Positions 55,001-62,942 of a DNA stretch of 64,000 nt are shown piece after piece. The DNA lies in NCBI GenBank assembly GCA_003762875.1, contig RIBL01000001.1, forward strand, positions 1 through 64,000. Direction: 5' to 3'. How positions within the stretch are numbered: position 1 is the first letter of the stretch; each line of letters begins with the position of its first letter. Below the pieces are notes generated by a model, which worked only from the letters and a program-made list of their open reading frames with translations, searched no databases and was not told the DNA's origin. A program made the position numbers and the translations under genes. Source of the DNA: Muribaculaceae bacterium Isolate-110 (HZI) (GTDB lineage Bacteria; Bacteroidota; Bacteroidia; Bacteroidales; Muribaculaceae).

Positions 55001-55657
55001 GTTGCGGGTCTTGTTTTCGATATAGAGGTTGCGATAGATTGTCACGCCGCCGTCGGTCTGAAGGAGACCGCCGCATGAATGGCTCTGCAGACCCTGGCCT
55101 ATGATGGAGTTCTGGATGGTAATATTGTATATATCACCTTTGCTGTCTGGGTTGATTGAGAAATTCTCGTCGCGCCCCCAGAGCACCGACAGGTGGTCAA
55201 ATATCATGTCGTGACCGTTGGCAATACCTGCGGCATCCTTGCCGGAGTCACCGTTGGTGCCCATGCGGAAACGCATGTGGCGCACGATGAGGTTGGAAGC
55301 TCCCGAGAACGACACGCGGTTGCCATACACCTGTATGCCCTCGCCCGGAGCGGTCTGTCCGAGTATGGTGTTGTTGCCCTTGAATATAAGTGTGCTTTTG
55401 AGGTTAATGGTGCCACATACGTCAAACACCACGATTCTACCCGATTGGCTCACGGCGTCGCGCAGTGAACCGGCTCCTGAATCGTTCAGGTTGGTCACGT
55501 GATAGACTTCGGGATTGGCTACGGCACGGGCTCCGAGTGTATATTTACCAAAGCCCTCTGCGCCTGGAAATGCAAGAATCTGCTCTTGTGCTGACACTCC
55601 GGCGGGAATAGCCATAGCCGCGGCAAGCCATAACCGGATTTTTTTACTTAATTTCAT
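52049..55657 (-). CDS. Secreted pectate-lyase-like (PL1) multidomain protein
   Basis: 1202 residues. Signal peptide MKLSKKIRLWLAAAMAIPAGVSA; a right-handed beta-helix of PL1 type (about 28-400) with FPGAEGFGKYTLGARA, HVTNLNDSGAGSLRDAV, VVFDVCGTINLKSTLIF, NLIVRHMRFRMG and FDHLSVLWGRDENFSI; a calcium-binding thrombospondin-3-like DTDGDGIPDEWEIKNGLNPND; fibronectin-type-III-like domains (about 500-700); then a beta-rich region, and a C-terminal part ending AISVYDVAGRIVAAG...LAPGMYIVSIQNG, which resembles T9SS sorting domains. It probably cleaves pectin-like polymers outside the cell. It appears monocistronic. Confidence 0.8.
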   Translation of the reverse strand: MKLSKKIRLWLAAAMAIPAGVSAQEQILAFPGAEGFGKYTLGARAVANPEVYHVTNLNDSGAGSLRDAVSQSGRIVVFDVCGTINLKSTLIFKGNNTILGQTAPGEGIQVYGNRVSFSGASNLIVRHMRFRMGTNGDSGKDAAGIANGHDMIFDHLSVLWGRDENFSINPDSKGDIYNITIQNSIIGQGLQSHSCGGLLQTDGGVTIYRNLYIENKTRNPKVKGLNQYVNNVVYNWGNGGCYIMGETESASWAHIENNYFMRGPWKSAAAPFIRGTEAFHIYAAGNYYDDNLDGVLNGKLMPIDDCRGWMRNRPVIINGQETTVDWGSTPVESLDALNKTVIHEVIHGTTDGKMDYDIIKSENYRSITRPIPVIDNMMTAEEAYKWIIDNVGPVLPARDEVDKYIIDELTSYGIIGTENGISAEAQLPHKGTGVLSGGVKPLDTDGDGIPDEWEIKNGLNPNDASDAVAIAANGYTNIENFANGITEAFPYIKKPVKFALTGDPTKTSGTFTWDINDNSKHGFIIELSNDGTTFTEVANVPAGNSSYEIKGLTEKTPYWVRMRSTDGNGLFSDYSDTVKFETIGDPAAPAPSTNPFPASGSRAGVAAGLTLTWENNIKTYGGDVTYTVMFGESAESLSQVATGISKTEWDASSTVEVGKTYYWRVDATNTIGTTSSDVWNFTTTAGGVLFYTDFTTTPTKYAKEYGNLAANTNIINAANTSKDFDGMIIGSGATSLRIIAMPGCYSSDSSKDYGPATEEDAGATSNCIQFKTTSAGGYITTPEVTGPCVVTIWVGNPDGKSSKTAKLHTIINDNEAEVESFAVGNKKRIYKFTYNHTSAGPVKFKFDANGKYLDVNDILVERWVPEDPNKPIEVTAGSLDNTNLSYADGSLSLTFNQEVTYNGGAEIKGITQWETISPVATGKKLTISYEALNVNTDYSITFPEGTLTDLTGEKSYTGTIKMSTADFGPAKQSGETHYGKQAKTLPLTFAPFNAVAPFETTGGIVQTSQNDYPHWVQVSGGKSADHASMTSTSDKIMALFDGESKLLALDIEYIGTGNPRLKLQESRNCDVTPGWRTMRVLEKGDFPFKSEIAINPETRMVKLAPVTIGGELKVNAMRLSDANGYFGDDYQSGITDINALQAMVIATSGSIRVTGVTAETAISVYDVAGRIVAAGRGESAYSLAPGMYIVSIQNGPTVKVIL

Positions 55658-55757
55658 ATGATTACATGGTTTTAGAGATAATATCTGCCTTACGATTTAA
55701 GGTCGAGTTTTGTCGTGGGTTCATTTTCTGCGAATCTGTCAATTCACAATGACGGTG

Positions 55758-55765
55758 CAAAGATA
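55758..55765 (-). promoter_or_regulatory. Predicted -7 element of the pectate-lyase-type gene
   Basis: Minus strand TATCTTTG, exact TAnnTTTG; no good TTTG at -33. Start of transcription near 55751 would give a leader of about 94 nt. Nothing else is recognised in 55658-55880. Confidence 0.45.
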
Positions 55766-55880
55766 CGTTATAATATTTAACATTAATTGTAAATACCTGC
55801 TGTGATTAACTAATTTTAACCGAAGTTTATAATATAGCATGTTGTATATAGTTAAGATGAGTTAAATTTTCCTTGGTATT

Positions 55881-55910
55881 TTTGTATTCACAGAAAAATA
55901 TATAATTTTG
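55881..55910 (+). promoter_or_regulatory. Predicted promoter of ssrA
   Basis: TTTG (55881-55884), 18-bp spacer, TAATTTTG (55903-55910), exact matches to the Bacteroidetes pattern, 20 bp before the mature tmRNA. Confidence 0.7.
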
Positions 55911-55930
55911 TATTTCACTTGCTACATAAC

Positions 55931-56328
55931 GGGGCTGACTGGCTTTGACAGCGTTTTGAGGTGGTGAGTAAGCATGCAGAGTGATGATGCCCACACTCTA
56001 TAATCAGAGACATCAAAAATTCAAATGGCGAAAACAACTACGCTCTCGCTGCTTAATCGAAGTACAGTAGATTAACCTTTATCGCTGCAACAGTTGCGGC
56101 GACGAGACATCACCCGATTGTCCTTTTTCCGAGACGGATCGACCCGGTGGTGCAGTTAAATCGGAAATATGGCGACAAAAGCCTCGATAATCGCCGAGAT
56201 TCTTTAGAGGATAAGGTCGCGATTGGCCGTCTCTTGCCTGTCACGACACGAAAACCAACATGAGAATAAGCATGTAGAAAGCTCATTGTCTGGACGACTG
56301 GACGAGGGTTCAAACCCCTCCAGCTCCA
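55931..56328 (+). ncRNA. ssrA: Transfer-messenger RNA (tmRNA)
   Basis: The 5' end GGGGCTGACTGGCTTTGACA and the 3' end GGTTCAAACCCCTCCAGCTCCA are diagnostic: the GGGGCTG/CAGCTCC acceptor stem and T-arm are both present. The tag reading frame ends at 56054-56056 and encodes GENNYALAA (codons 56030 region, GGC at 56027); whether the preceding AAT is also read is uncertain. The CCA end is not encoded. tmRNA rescues stalled ribosomes with SmpB and marks products for proteolysis. Confidence 0.95.
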
Positions 56329-56362
56329 CTTTTAGCCTGGGAATCAGGTTTTTATAATGAAT

Positions 56363-56411
56363 AGCATCCGGCTTTTGACCAGTAGAATGGTTAAGGTCGG
56401 GTGCTTTTTTT
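56363..56411 (+). terminator. Terminator of ssrA
   Basis: AGCATCCG (56363-56370) pairs with CGGGTGCT (56398-56405, one G-U), with further imperfect pairing inside, followed by a seven-base T run. Confidence 0.8.
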
Positions 56412-56438
56412 GTTTCGTGTATTATGTCTGCGTCCATG

Positions 56439-56496
56439 CCATAATATTCAGCCGGGATCTGATTGGATTGTATCAAATCCCGGCTGAATATTATGG
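56439..56496 (-). terminator. Perfect 20-bp inverted repeat after the YeiH gene
   Basis: Arms 56439-56458 and 56477-56496 are exact reverse complements (core ATTCAGCCGGGAT), loop 18 bases. It lies 25 bp past the gene end, where a terminator is expected, but no U run follows on the minus strand. Confidence 0.5.
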
Positions 56497-56521
56497 AGAT
56501 AGTCTTGGTGTGCCTGGCTGA

Positions 56522-57589
56522 TTACATCATGAGCGGGGCGAGGTATTTGGAGAGGAAGTAACCGCCGCCGATGAGCCATATGAAGAGGATACCGGCGAGG
56601 ATAAATGGTTTGGCTCCCGCCTTCTTGAACTTGTCAAAACTTGTCTCGGCTCCGAGAGCCACCATAGCCATTGTCAGCAAGAAGGTGTCGATATAGTTTA
56701 TGAGGTCAATGCCCATAGCCGGAATACCCATCGGGGTGCTAAGGCTGTTGAGGTATACAGAAAGGGAATTGATGCCGATTACGAGCAGAAACCCGAATGC
56801 AAACCACGGCACAGCCACTTTGCCCTTTTCGCCTGTCGAATCGGAGCACCCGCGGCGTGTGCGTCGGACAGCCCAGACACCGAGTATGAGCAGCACTGGT
56901 ACGAGCATCATAACGCGTATCATTTTGACAATCACTGTTGTCGATGCTATCTGGTCGCCAAGAGCGTTGCCAGCTCCCACGGCATGAGCCACCTCATGGA
57001 GTGTGGCACCGCTGAATATACCCATCTCGGTGGGTGAGAGCTGCATGAGGCCGGAGCGATAGGCTACGGGATAGAGAAACATGGCTACGGTGCCGAATAT
57101 CACTACAGTGGCTACGGCTACGGCGGTCTTGTAGGGCTGTGAGCGTATGGTGGCTTCGGTGCCGAGCACTGCGGCCGCTCCGCAGATGCCGCTGCCTACC
57201 GAGGTGAGCAGTGCCGTCTCGGGGTCCATCTTGAGGAGTTTGCCTATATAATATCCGCCGATGATTGTGACTGTGACTATGATTACGTCAACTGCCACTC
57301 CGGCTATGCCTACGGCGGCTATGTCCTGAAATGTGAGTCGGAAGCCGTATAGGATAATGCCGATACGGAGCAGACGCTTGGCGCAGAACTGTATTCCGGG
57401 CACCCATGTGTCAGGCAGGTGCATTCGCAACATGTTGGCATATATCATACCAAGTATGATGCCTATAATCAGTGGACTGATGGACAGTGCGGTGAATATG
57501 TGCGCGCTGCCGATGTAGAATGCCGCGCATGAGAACAGTGCTATGAGCAGCACTCCATGAAGCATGTTTCCGCGTTTCTGAGAGAACAT
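56522..57589 (-). CDS. YeiH-family (UPF0324) putative sulfate exporter
   Basis: 355 residues with about ten membrane segments. Family motifs are ISPLIIGIILGMIYANML, KRLLRIGIILYGFRLTFQDIAAVG, SVGSGICGAAAVLGTEATI and GIFSGATLHEVAHAVGAG, then a charged cytoplasmic loop VRRTRRGCSDSTGEKGK. Anion export (sulfate) is the family annotation, with limited proof. It appears to be a single gene between tmRNA and the DKNYY gene. Confidence 0.82.
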   Translation of the reverse strand: MFSQKRGNMLHGVLLIALFSCAAFYIGSAHIFTALSISPLIIGIILGMIYANMLRMHLPDTWVPGIQFCAKRLLRIGIILYGFRLTFQDIAAVGIAGVAVDVIIVTVTIIGGYYIGKLLKMDPETALLTSVGSGICGAAAVLGTEATIRSQPYKTAVAVATVVIFGTVAMFLYPVAYRSGLMQLSPTEMGIFSGATLHEVAHAVGAGNALGDQIASTTVIVKMIRVMMLVPVLLILGVWAVRRTRRGCSDSTGEKGKVAVPWFAFGFLLVIGINSLSVYLNSLSTPMGIPAMGIDLINYIDTFLLTMAMVALGAETSFDKFKKAGAKPFILAGILFIWLIGGGYFLSKYLAPLMM

Positions 57590-57675
57590 AACAGTGGAGA
57601 ATGAATGTTTTTTTATGTTGTTAATTTGTTAATAAAACACAATCCATTCACGGAATGTTTTCTCTCCACGGCGGT

Positions 57676-58752
57676 TTATGGATGTTTTTTCTTCCGCTCA
57701 AACGGGTCATCTTGTGTCCACGCTCTGTCTTTGAGAGTGTAGATGTAGTTTTTATCCTCAAAAGTCTTGTCGTCAATAGGGCGGAATGTTGGGGCGTCGA
57801 TGTCGTGGAGACGTTTGCTTCCGTAATACACGTTGCGGTTGTCAGTGGCGATGTGGCCGTGGAAATAAAATTTTGCCATGGAGACGTCGAGCGAGTCTTT
57901 CAACATCTGTTTGCCGTTGTGTATCAACATGTCGTTGATGATGCATTTGTCCAATCCGACCTCTTCAAACCTCACCACGTCGATTCCTTGTAATATTACA
58001 GAATCATTATATATTATGTTGCAGCCGTTACGCAGATAGCGGCATCCCGAGTTGATAGTGTCGAGCGGAGAGCGCAACGAGTCGGTCGTGGTCAAAGTCC
58101 ATCTCTGTTGCGGGTGGTCATATACGGAAGTATAGAGAAAATCTTTGTCGACATACCAGTCAGACCGGCCTATTTGTTCAAAACTGTTTCTGTCGACGTC
58201 AAGACGCCTTTCGTCAAGATATACATAGTCCTTGTCACGTATGTAGTTGTGGTTAAAAAATCCTTTGACAAAATATTCTGCCGATTCGGGGTCGATATCT
58301 GCGGAGGATGGGCGCATGGCGTTGGAGTAGCCATCATATACATAGATGTGCCTCTTGTCTTTGGGGAGTCCGCTCGGGTCGACGTGAAATGTCGCTACGT
58401 CAGCCCCCTCAAGCACTTCGTCACCGTGCCATATGTGTGATGCATCCTTGGCCCATGAGTGGGAGAGAACGGTAAATGTGTTGAGGTCGACGTCGTGAAG
58501 ATAGCCGAAATGTCCGTGAGTTATAAGCGTCAGCGGATGGTCGACCGAGATGTAGTAGACTCCACGGATATTTTTGTAATAGGAGTTGTAGGCCGGGTCA
58601 ATCTTTGTTCCGCGCGGTATCGGGAATCCGAAAAGCAGAAACATCACAATCCATCCGCCATACCACAAGGCTACGGCTATGGCAAGATAGCGGAGTATCT
58701 TGTGGGTGCGGGTGTAGAAATTAGGTTTCATGGCTGAGAGGGGTTGTTTCAT
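57676..58752 (-). CDS. DKNYY-repeat membrane-anchored protein
   Basis: 358 residues. One membrane segment near the N-terminus (LRYLAIAVALWYGGWIVMFLLFG, about 20-42), then an extracytoplasmic part with repeated D-K-x-Y-Y/V-Y units: IRDKDYVYLDERRLDVD, YVDKDFLYTS, ATDNRNVYYGSKRL and FEDKNYIYTL. Such repeats are typical of DKNYY-family proteins, function unknown. A second Met seven residues in is an alternative start. Its promoter region carries a 16-bp palindrome. Confidence 0.65.
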   Translation of the reverse strand: MKQPLSAMKPNFYTRTHKILRYLAIAVALWYGGWIVMFLLFGFPIPRGTKIDPAYNSYYKNIRGVYYISVDHPLTLITHGHFGYLHDVDLNTFTVLSHSWAKDASHIWHGDEVLEGADVATFHVDPSGLPKDKRHIYVYDGYSNAMRPSSADIDPESAEYFVKGFFNHNYIRDKDYVYLDERRLDVDRNSFEQIGRSDWYVDKDFLYTSVYDHPQQRWTLTTTDSLRSPLDTINSGCRYLRNGCNIIYNDSVILQGIDVVRFEEVGLDKCIINDMLIHNGKQMLKDSLDVSMAKFYFHGHIATDNRNVYYGSKRLHDIDAPTFRPIDDKTFEDKNYIYTLKDRAWTQDDPFERKKKHP

Positions 58753-58834
58753 GATGATACTTTTTTAGCGGGTGTCTAATAACAAATGTTAAGCCAAAGT
58801 GGGTGTGTTTTAATTTATTATTAAACCCTCTAAG

Positions 58835-58854
58835 ATGTCATATATGACATGTCA
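58835..58854. promoter_or_regulatory. Palindrome with TGTCA half-sites near the DKNYY gene promoter
   Basis: ATGTCATATATGACAT (58835-58850) is a perfect palindrome, and TGACATGTCA (58845-58854) overlaps it. It sits at and just downstream of the predicted start of transcription, a repressor-like position. Confidence 0.4.
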
Positions 58855-58858
58855 GGAG

Positions 58859-58889
58859 CAAATGTAATTAAAATAATCCAATAGTGCAA
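58859..58889 (-). promoter_or_regulatory. Predicted promoter of the DKNYY gene
   Basis: Minus strand: TTG (58889-58887), 20-bp spacer, TACATTTG (58866-58859), exact TAnnTTTG. Start of transcription near 58852 gives a leader of about 100 nt. Confidence 0.5.
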
Positions 58890-58940
58890 GATTGCAGGCC
58901 TGGGCCGGGACCTACGGTGTCAATCTTCTTCTGAATGCAT

Positions 58941-58994
58941 AAAGCCGGATGCCGACTTACCCGTTATGAAGGGTTGAGTCTGACATCCGGCTTT
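58941..58994 (-). terminator. Terminator after the GH95 gene
   Basis: AAAGCCGGATG (58941-58951) and CATCCGGCTTT (58984-58994) are exact complements, with partial further pairing inside. On the minus strand a short T run follows. It starts 42 bp beyond the GH95 stop. Confidence 0.7.
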
Positions 58995-59035
58995 TCGGAT
59001 TGCGGTTATGTGTGTCTTTGGGGGATGCCCGGTGT

Positions 59036-62000
59036 TCAGCGGTTGATGTATTTCTTACCCTTGGTTATTATGACACCCTTGTAGTCGGCTGAGACTTTTT
59101 GTCCGAGCAGATTGTAGCGGTCAGTGTCGGTGTCATCGGAGATTGACGGAGCGGTAATCTCACTGATGGCGGTTGAGGACTGAACCAGTGATACTGACTG
59201 TCCGGCAACGGTCGGGATATCATAGAGATATGTGTCGGGAAGTTTTGTCTCGGGGATTTTGCTAGGATTGACCACTATCGGTTCGGGCATGACGTAGGGA
59301 CGGGTAATGTCGTTGGAGTTTTCGCCTTCGGCCAGAGCGAGCGGGGTGCCGTCGGCCATTTTCAGGGGAGAGTTGGAGCGTATGCGCAGATTGCCGCCTA
59401 TTGTCGAGAGGATTGTAACCTTGTCGACATTGCCGTCGGCCCATGAGAGATCGGTGATTTCAAAGCCTCCTCGTGCCCGCAGACCTGTGACAGAGCCTTT
59501 GGCCCACTTGGCGGGGAGAGCCGGCAGGAGGTGGATAAATCCGGCGTGGGATTGCAGCAGCATTTCGGCTATGCCGGCGCAGCATCCGAAGTTGCCGTCA
59601 ATCTGAAAGGGTGCGTGGGCGTCAAACATGTTGGCATACGTTCCGCCGTTGGGGTCTGACATGGTGATGTCGGGCGACACGAGGCGCAGTTGGTTTCGTA
59701 TGATCGAGAGTGCGTGGTCGCCGTCGAGCATACGGGCCCAGAGACACACTTTCCATCCCATCGACCATCCGCGGGCAGCGTCACCGCGGCCTATGAGCGA
59801 CTTTAGTGCGGCCTGATAGATGGTGGGGTTGCCGTAGGGCGACACCTGGTTGCCGGGATATGCGCCCCAGAGATGAGAGATATGGCGGTGGGATGTCGAC
59901 TCGCGGTCCCAGTCTTCCTGCCATTCCTGTACTTGTCCGTATTTTCCCACTTTGTAGGGGGTGATGCGGGCTTTGAGGGCATCGAGTTCGGTTGCAAAGT
60001 CAAGGTCTTTGCCAAGTATGCGGGCGGCTTCGGCAGTGTTTTTCAACACGTCATAGACCATCTGGTTGTCCATTGCCACGCCTCCGAAGAGCGAGCAGTT
60101 CATGGTCTTGCCTTCGGCGGTGGTGTAGGAACCGAGTCCGGGATGATTTTCGGGCGAGTTGGACGGGCACACCACCATATAGCCTGTGGTCGGGTCTTTG
60201 ACGAGGAAGTCCTGGAAGAACTGGGAGCATCCTTTGAGCATTGGGTATACGTCGGCCAGATAAGCCTTGTCGCCCGAGAAAAGATACTTTTCCCACAAGT
60301 GTGAGCAGAACCACGCGTTGCATGTGGGCCATACGCCTACCGGACCGTTGTCGACCGCACCTGTGGTGCGCCACAGGTCGGTGTTGTGATGGAGCACCCA
60401 TCCGCGGGCACCGTACATCTTGGAGGCGGTCTCGGCACCTGTCACCGACACGTCTCTTACCATCTCGACAAACGGGTCGTGACACTCTGAGAGGTTGGTC
60501 ACCTCGGCGGGCCAGTAGTTCATCTCGACGTTGATGTTGGCGGTGTATTTGGAGTCCCAGGCGGGATACTGGCGGGCGTTGGGGTTCCATATGCCCTGAA
60601 GATTGGCCGGCTGGGAGCCGGGCTGAGAGGAGCTTATGAGCAGATAGCGGCCAAACTGGAAATAGTTGGACACCAGGCCCGGGTCGTTGCTGTCGGCATA
60701 GAACTCTTTGATGCGTCGCTCGGTGTCCTTGACCTCTTGGTCGGGATTATTGCCGAGGTCGAGGCTCACGCGGCCAAACTGACGGCTGTATTTGGCGGTG
60801 TGGTCGGCGAGGGTAGTGGCATAGTCCTTGTTTTTGGCAAGATAGGTATCGATATATTCCCTGGCCTTGGCTTTGGCATCGGCCGAGATGTCATTGTAGC
60901 TGACAAAGTTGGTGGCCGACGAGATAATGATGGTGGCACTCGTGGCGTTGCTTACCTCAATGGATGGAGCCGACCCGTTGGCGGCAACGAGCCCCTGCTG
61001 GATTACTGGACGGGTGGTGGAGGCTGTCTGTGTGCCGCCGTCGTTTATGACTTTGATGAAGGTGTAACAGTTGAGCTTGTTGTCCACATTCTCGCTTTGG
61101 GTCTTGGCCGGAACGAGCGAGGCCATTATCATGCCGTCGGGGGTGATTTTATATTCTCCGAGTTTGGCCATATTGGTCTTTATGGGAGCGGCGAAGCATA
61201 CGTTGAAGTCGAGACGGCCGGGCTGAGAGGCCTCGATACGCATCACGGTCACATTATCGTCAAACGAGGTGAAGACCTCGCGTGTGTATGTCACACCGTT
61301 GACTATATATGACGTGGTAGCTACGGCATTGGAGAGGTCGAGGTCACGCACATAGGCCTGGGCGTCGCGGGCGTCGACAGTGGCTCCGGCTTCATTGTCG
61401 TTATAGCGGTGACCGGGAAAACCGATGAGCACACAGCCGACGGCCTGATATTGCGCACCGTGTGAGGCTTGTGACATCCAGTTGGGAATGGCGAGTTTCT
61501 GGGCCGACACATAGTCTTTGGCAAAGATGTAGTCCTGCACCTGCTTGAGTACGGAACGGGCGTTGGCGTTAAGGTTGGTGTTGGGCGACTGTCCCCAGAA
61601 AGTGTCTTCGTTGAGCTGGAGTGTGTCAACGGCCACACTGCCGCTCACCATGGCTCCGAGACGACCGTTGCCGAGGGGTAGGGCCTCCTCCCAGTAGGCT
61701 GCCGGACGGTTGTACCACAGGCGGTTTTTGCTGTCGAGCACCGGAGGCGGCACCGGACGTGAGGCCGAGGTGGTGAATGTGGTGATGCTCGGGGCGGCAC
61801 ACACGTTGCCTGCTATGTCGGAGAACGAGTTGGCCGGGACAGTGAATGTGTAGGAGGCTGACAGGTCGAGGTTGTCAAACCCATATGTCACGCGTGTGTT
61901 GTTGATGACCGGCAGTATCTTCTGCGAAGCTTTTGTGGCATTGTTTGTCAGCACGCCAGCGGCATTGCCGACAGCCTTGACGCTCTCGTTGAACAGCAGT

Positions 62001-62791
62001 GCGATCTTGCCTGATGGCACAACATCGGTCTCTCCGTCGGCAGGAACTATGCGTTCGAGCACCGGAGCCTGAAAGTCGTCGGCTATAATGTTGAGATATT
62101 TGAGATTATAGTTACTGGTTTTGGTGGCCGACTGTATGAGCATGCGCACGATGAGGCTCTCTTTGTTGTCCGCTTCTAGAGTATAGACAGCGTCTTCATA
62201 TTTGTTCCAATGGCTTGCGGCCGTATAGTCCTGAAGGCGTGTCCAGGTGGTGCCTCCGTCGACTGAGTAGACCACTCCAAACCGTGTTGAGGAGCTGGAG
62301 CCATCGCCGATGGAGAAGTTGAGTTTCACGTTGGAGAGGGCCGTCGTGGGCATCGATACCTCGAAATACTGGTCGTGCTTTGTAGCGTCGGCGTAATCGT
62401 CAGGAGATGTAAAACGTGTGATTGAAGCTGTGTTGAGACGCAGCAGATAGTTGGGTGTAGAGCCGCTTGAGGTGAGTTGCCATTTGCCGTCGCTTGTGTG
62501 GAGTGTCACTTTGCAGTCGTCGGGTGTCAGGGCACAGGAGTTTGGAAGGAAGCAAGGGTGCATGTCGCTCCATTTTTGGTTGGCCGATGCGGCCCATCCC
62601 GAGTTGTCGGGAGTGTAGGTTACGGTGCTGCCGTTTTTGACTTCGTCATAGCCTGTGGTAAATTCCCAGTGGGCCACGGTGGTCTGCTCGGCAGCCATGG
62701 CGACGAGCGAGCCTAAGGCAGTTGCGGCAGCGAGTAATAGCCGCCTTGCCTGACCGCTTTTTGACATTGTGTCGGTCTGTGTCATTTTCAT
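59036..62791 (-). CDS. GH95 alpha-L-fucosidase with long N-terminal extension
   Basis: 1251 residues, against roughly 750-850 for simple GH95. Signal peptide to about residue 34; a beta-rich region 35-240; a Big_5-like Ig domain 242-341 (LERIVPADGETDVVPSGKIALLFNESV); the GH95 catalytic unit from about 355: LWYNRPAAYWEEALPLGNGRLGAMV, LQLNEDTFWGQSP, the substrate-binding Asn motif NINVEMNYWPAEV, PSNSPENHPG with the acid Glu, HLWGAYPGNQVSP and FQIDGNFGCCAGIAEM with the Asp. The C-terminal tail (RYNLLGQKVSADYKGVIITKGKKYI) resembles export tails. It would remove alpha-1,2-fucose from mucin or milk glycans. Divergent from a sensor gene. Confidence 0.9.
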   Translation of the reverse strand: MKMTQTDTMSKSGQARRLLLAAATALGSLVAMAAEQTTVAHWEFTTGYDEVKNGSTVTYTPDNSGWAASANQKWSDMHPCFLPNSCALTPDDCKVTLHTSDGKWQLTSSGSTPNYLLRLNTASITRFTSPDDYADATKHDQYFEVSMPTTALSNVKLNFSIGDGSSSSTRFGVVYSVDGGTTWTRLQDYTAASHWNKYEDAVYTLEADNKESLIVRMLIQSATKTSNYNLKYLNIIADDFQAPVLERIVPADGETDVVPSGKIALLFNESVKAVGNAAGVLTNNATKASQKILPVINNTRVTYGFDNLDLSASYTFTVPANSFSDIAGNVCAAPSITTFTTSASRPVPPPVLDSKNRLWYNRPAAYWEEALPLGNGRLGAMVSGSVAVDTLQLNEDTFWGQSPNTNLNANARSVLKQVQDYIFAKDYVSAQKLAIPNWMSQASHGAQYQAVGCVLIGFPGHRYNDNEAGATVDARDAQAYVRDLDLSNAVATTSYIVNGVTYTREVFTSFDDNVTVMRIEASQPGRLDFNVCFAAPIKTNMAKLGEYKITPDGMIMASLVPAKTQSENVDNKLNCYTFIKVINDGGTQTASTTRPVIQQGLVAANGSAPSIEVSNATSATIIISSATNFVSYNDISADAKAKAREYIDTYLAKNKDYATTLADHTAKYSRQFGRVSLDLGNNPDQEVKDTERRIKEFYADSNDPGLVSNYFQFGRYLLISSSQPGSQPANLQGIWNPNARQYPAWDSKYTANINVEMNYWPAEVTNLSECHDPFVEMVRDVSVTGAETASKMYGARGWVLHHNTDLWRTTGAVDNGPVGVWPTCNAWFCSHLWEKYLFSGDKAYLADVYPMLKGCSQFFQDFLVKDPTTGYMVVCPSNSPENHPGLGSYTTAEGKTMNCSLFGGVAMDNQMVYDVLKNTAEAARILGKDLDFATELDALKARITPYKVGKYGQVQEWQEDWDRESTSHRHISHLWGAYPGNQVSPYGNPTIYQAALKSLIGRGDAARGWSMGWKVCLWARMLDGDHALSIIRNQLRLVSPDITMSDPNGGTYANMFDAHAPFQIDGNFGCCAGIAEMLLQSHAGFIHLLPALPAKWAKGSVTGLRARGGFEITDLSWADGNVDKVTILSTIGGNLRIRSNSPLKMADGTPLALAEGENSNDITRPYVMPEPIVVNPSKIPETKLPDTYLYDIPTVAGQSVSLVQSSTAISEITAPSISDDTDTDRYNLLGQKVSADYKGVIITKGKKYINR

Positions 62792-62825
62792 TATACAGTT
62801 AGAATTAAGGTTATTTTTCCGACTG

Positions 62826-62833
62826 CAAAATTA
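62826..62833 (-). promoter_or_regulatory. Predicted -7 element of the GH95 gene
   Basis: Minus strand TAATTTTG, exact TAnnTTTG, inside a short palindrome (CTGCAA, AATTA, TTGCAG; 62823-62839). No TTTG at -33, as expected for an activator-dependent promoter. Start near 62819, about 28 nt before the ATG. Confidence 0.5.
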
Positions 62834-62866
62834 TTGCAGACCGATTCGGATGGTACGGAAAAAACG

Positions 62867-62904
62867 GTCAAACATGGTGAAAAAAGCGTCAAAAGTAGGT
62901 GAAA
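62867..62904. promoter_or_regulatory. Pair of direct repeats about 21 bp apart between GH95 and the sensor gene
   Basis: GTCAAACATGGTGAAA (62867-62882) and GTCAAAAGTAGGTGAAA (62888-62904) share GTCAAA and GGTGAAA. They lie about 48-85 bp upstream of the predicted GH95 start of transcription. Direct repeats with two-turn spacing suit AraC-type response-regulator domains. Confidence 0.45.
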
Positions 62905-62918
62905 CGGCGTTTTTTTCT

Positions 62919-62926
62919 TACTTTTG
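62919..62926 (+). promoter_or_regulatory. Predicted -7 element of the sensor gene
   Basis: TACTTTTG, exact TAnnTTTG, without a clear -33 box. Start near 62932, a very short leader before the ATG at 62943 or 62952. Confidence 0.4.
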
Positions 62927-62942
62927 GGGTGAAATCAGTGTG

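Noticed and set aside
56204-56476. 90-residue minus-strand frame containing VELEGFEPSSSRP
   Set aside because: It is the antisense of the 3' part of tmRNA. The LEGFEPS peptide is a known false prediction from the complement of tRNA-like T-arms.
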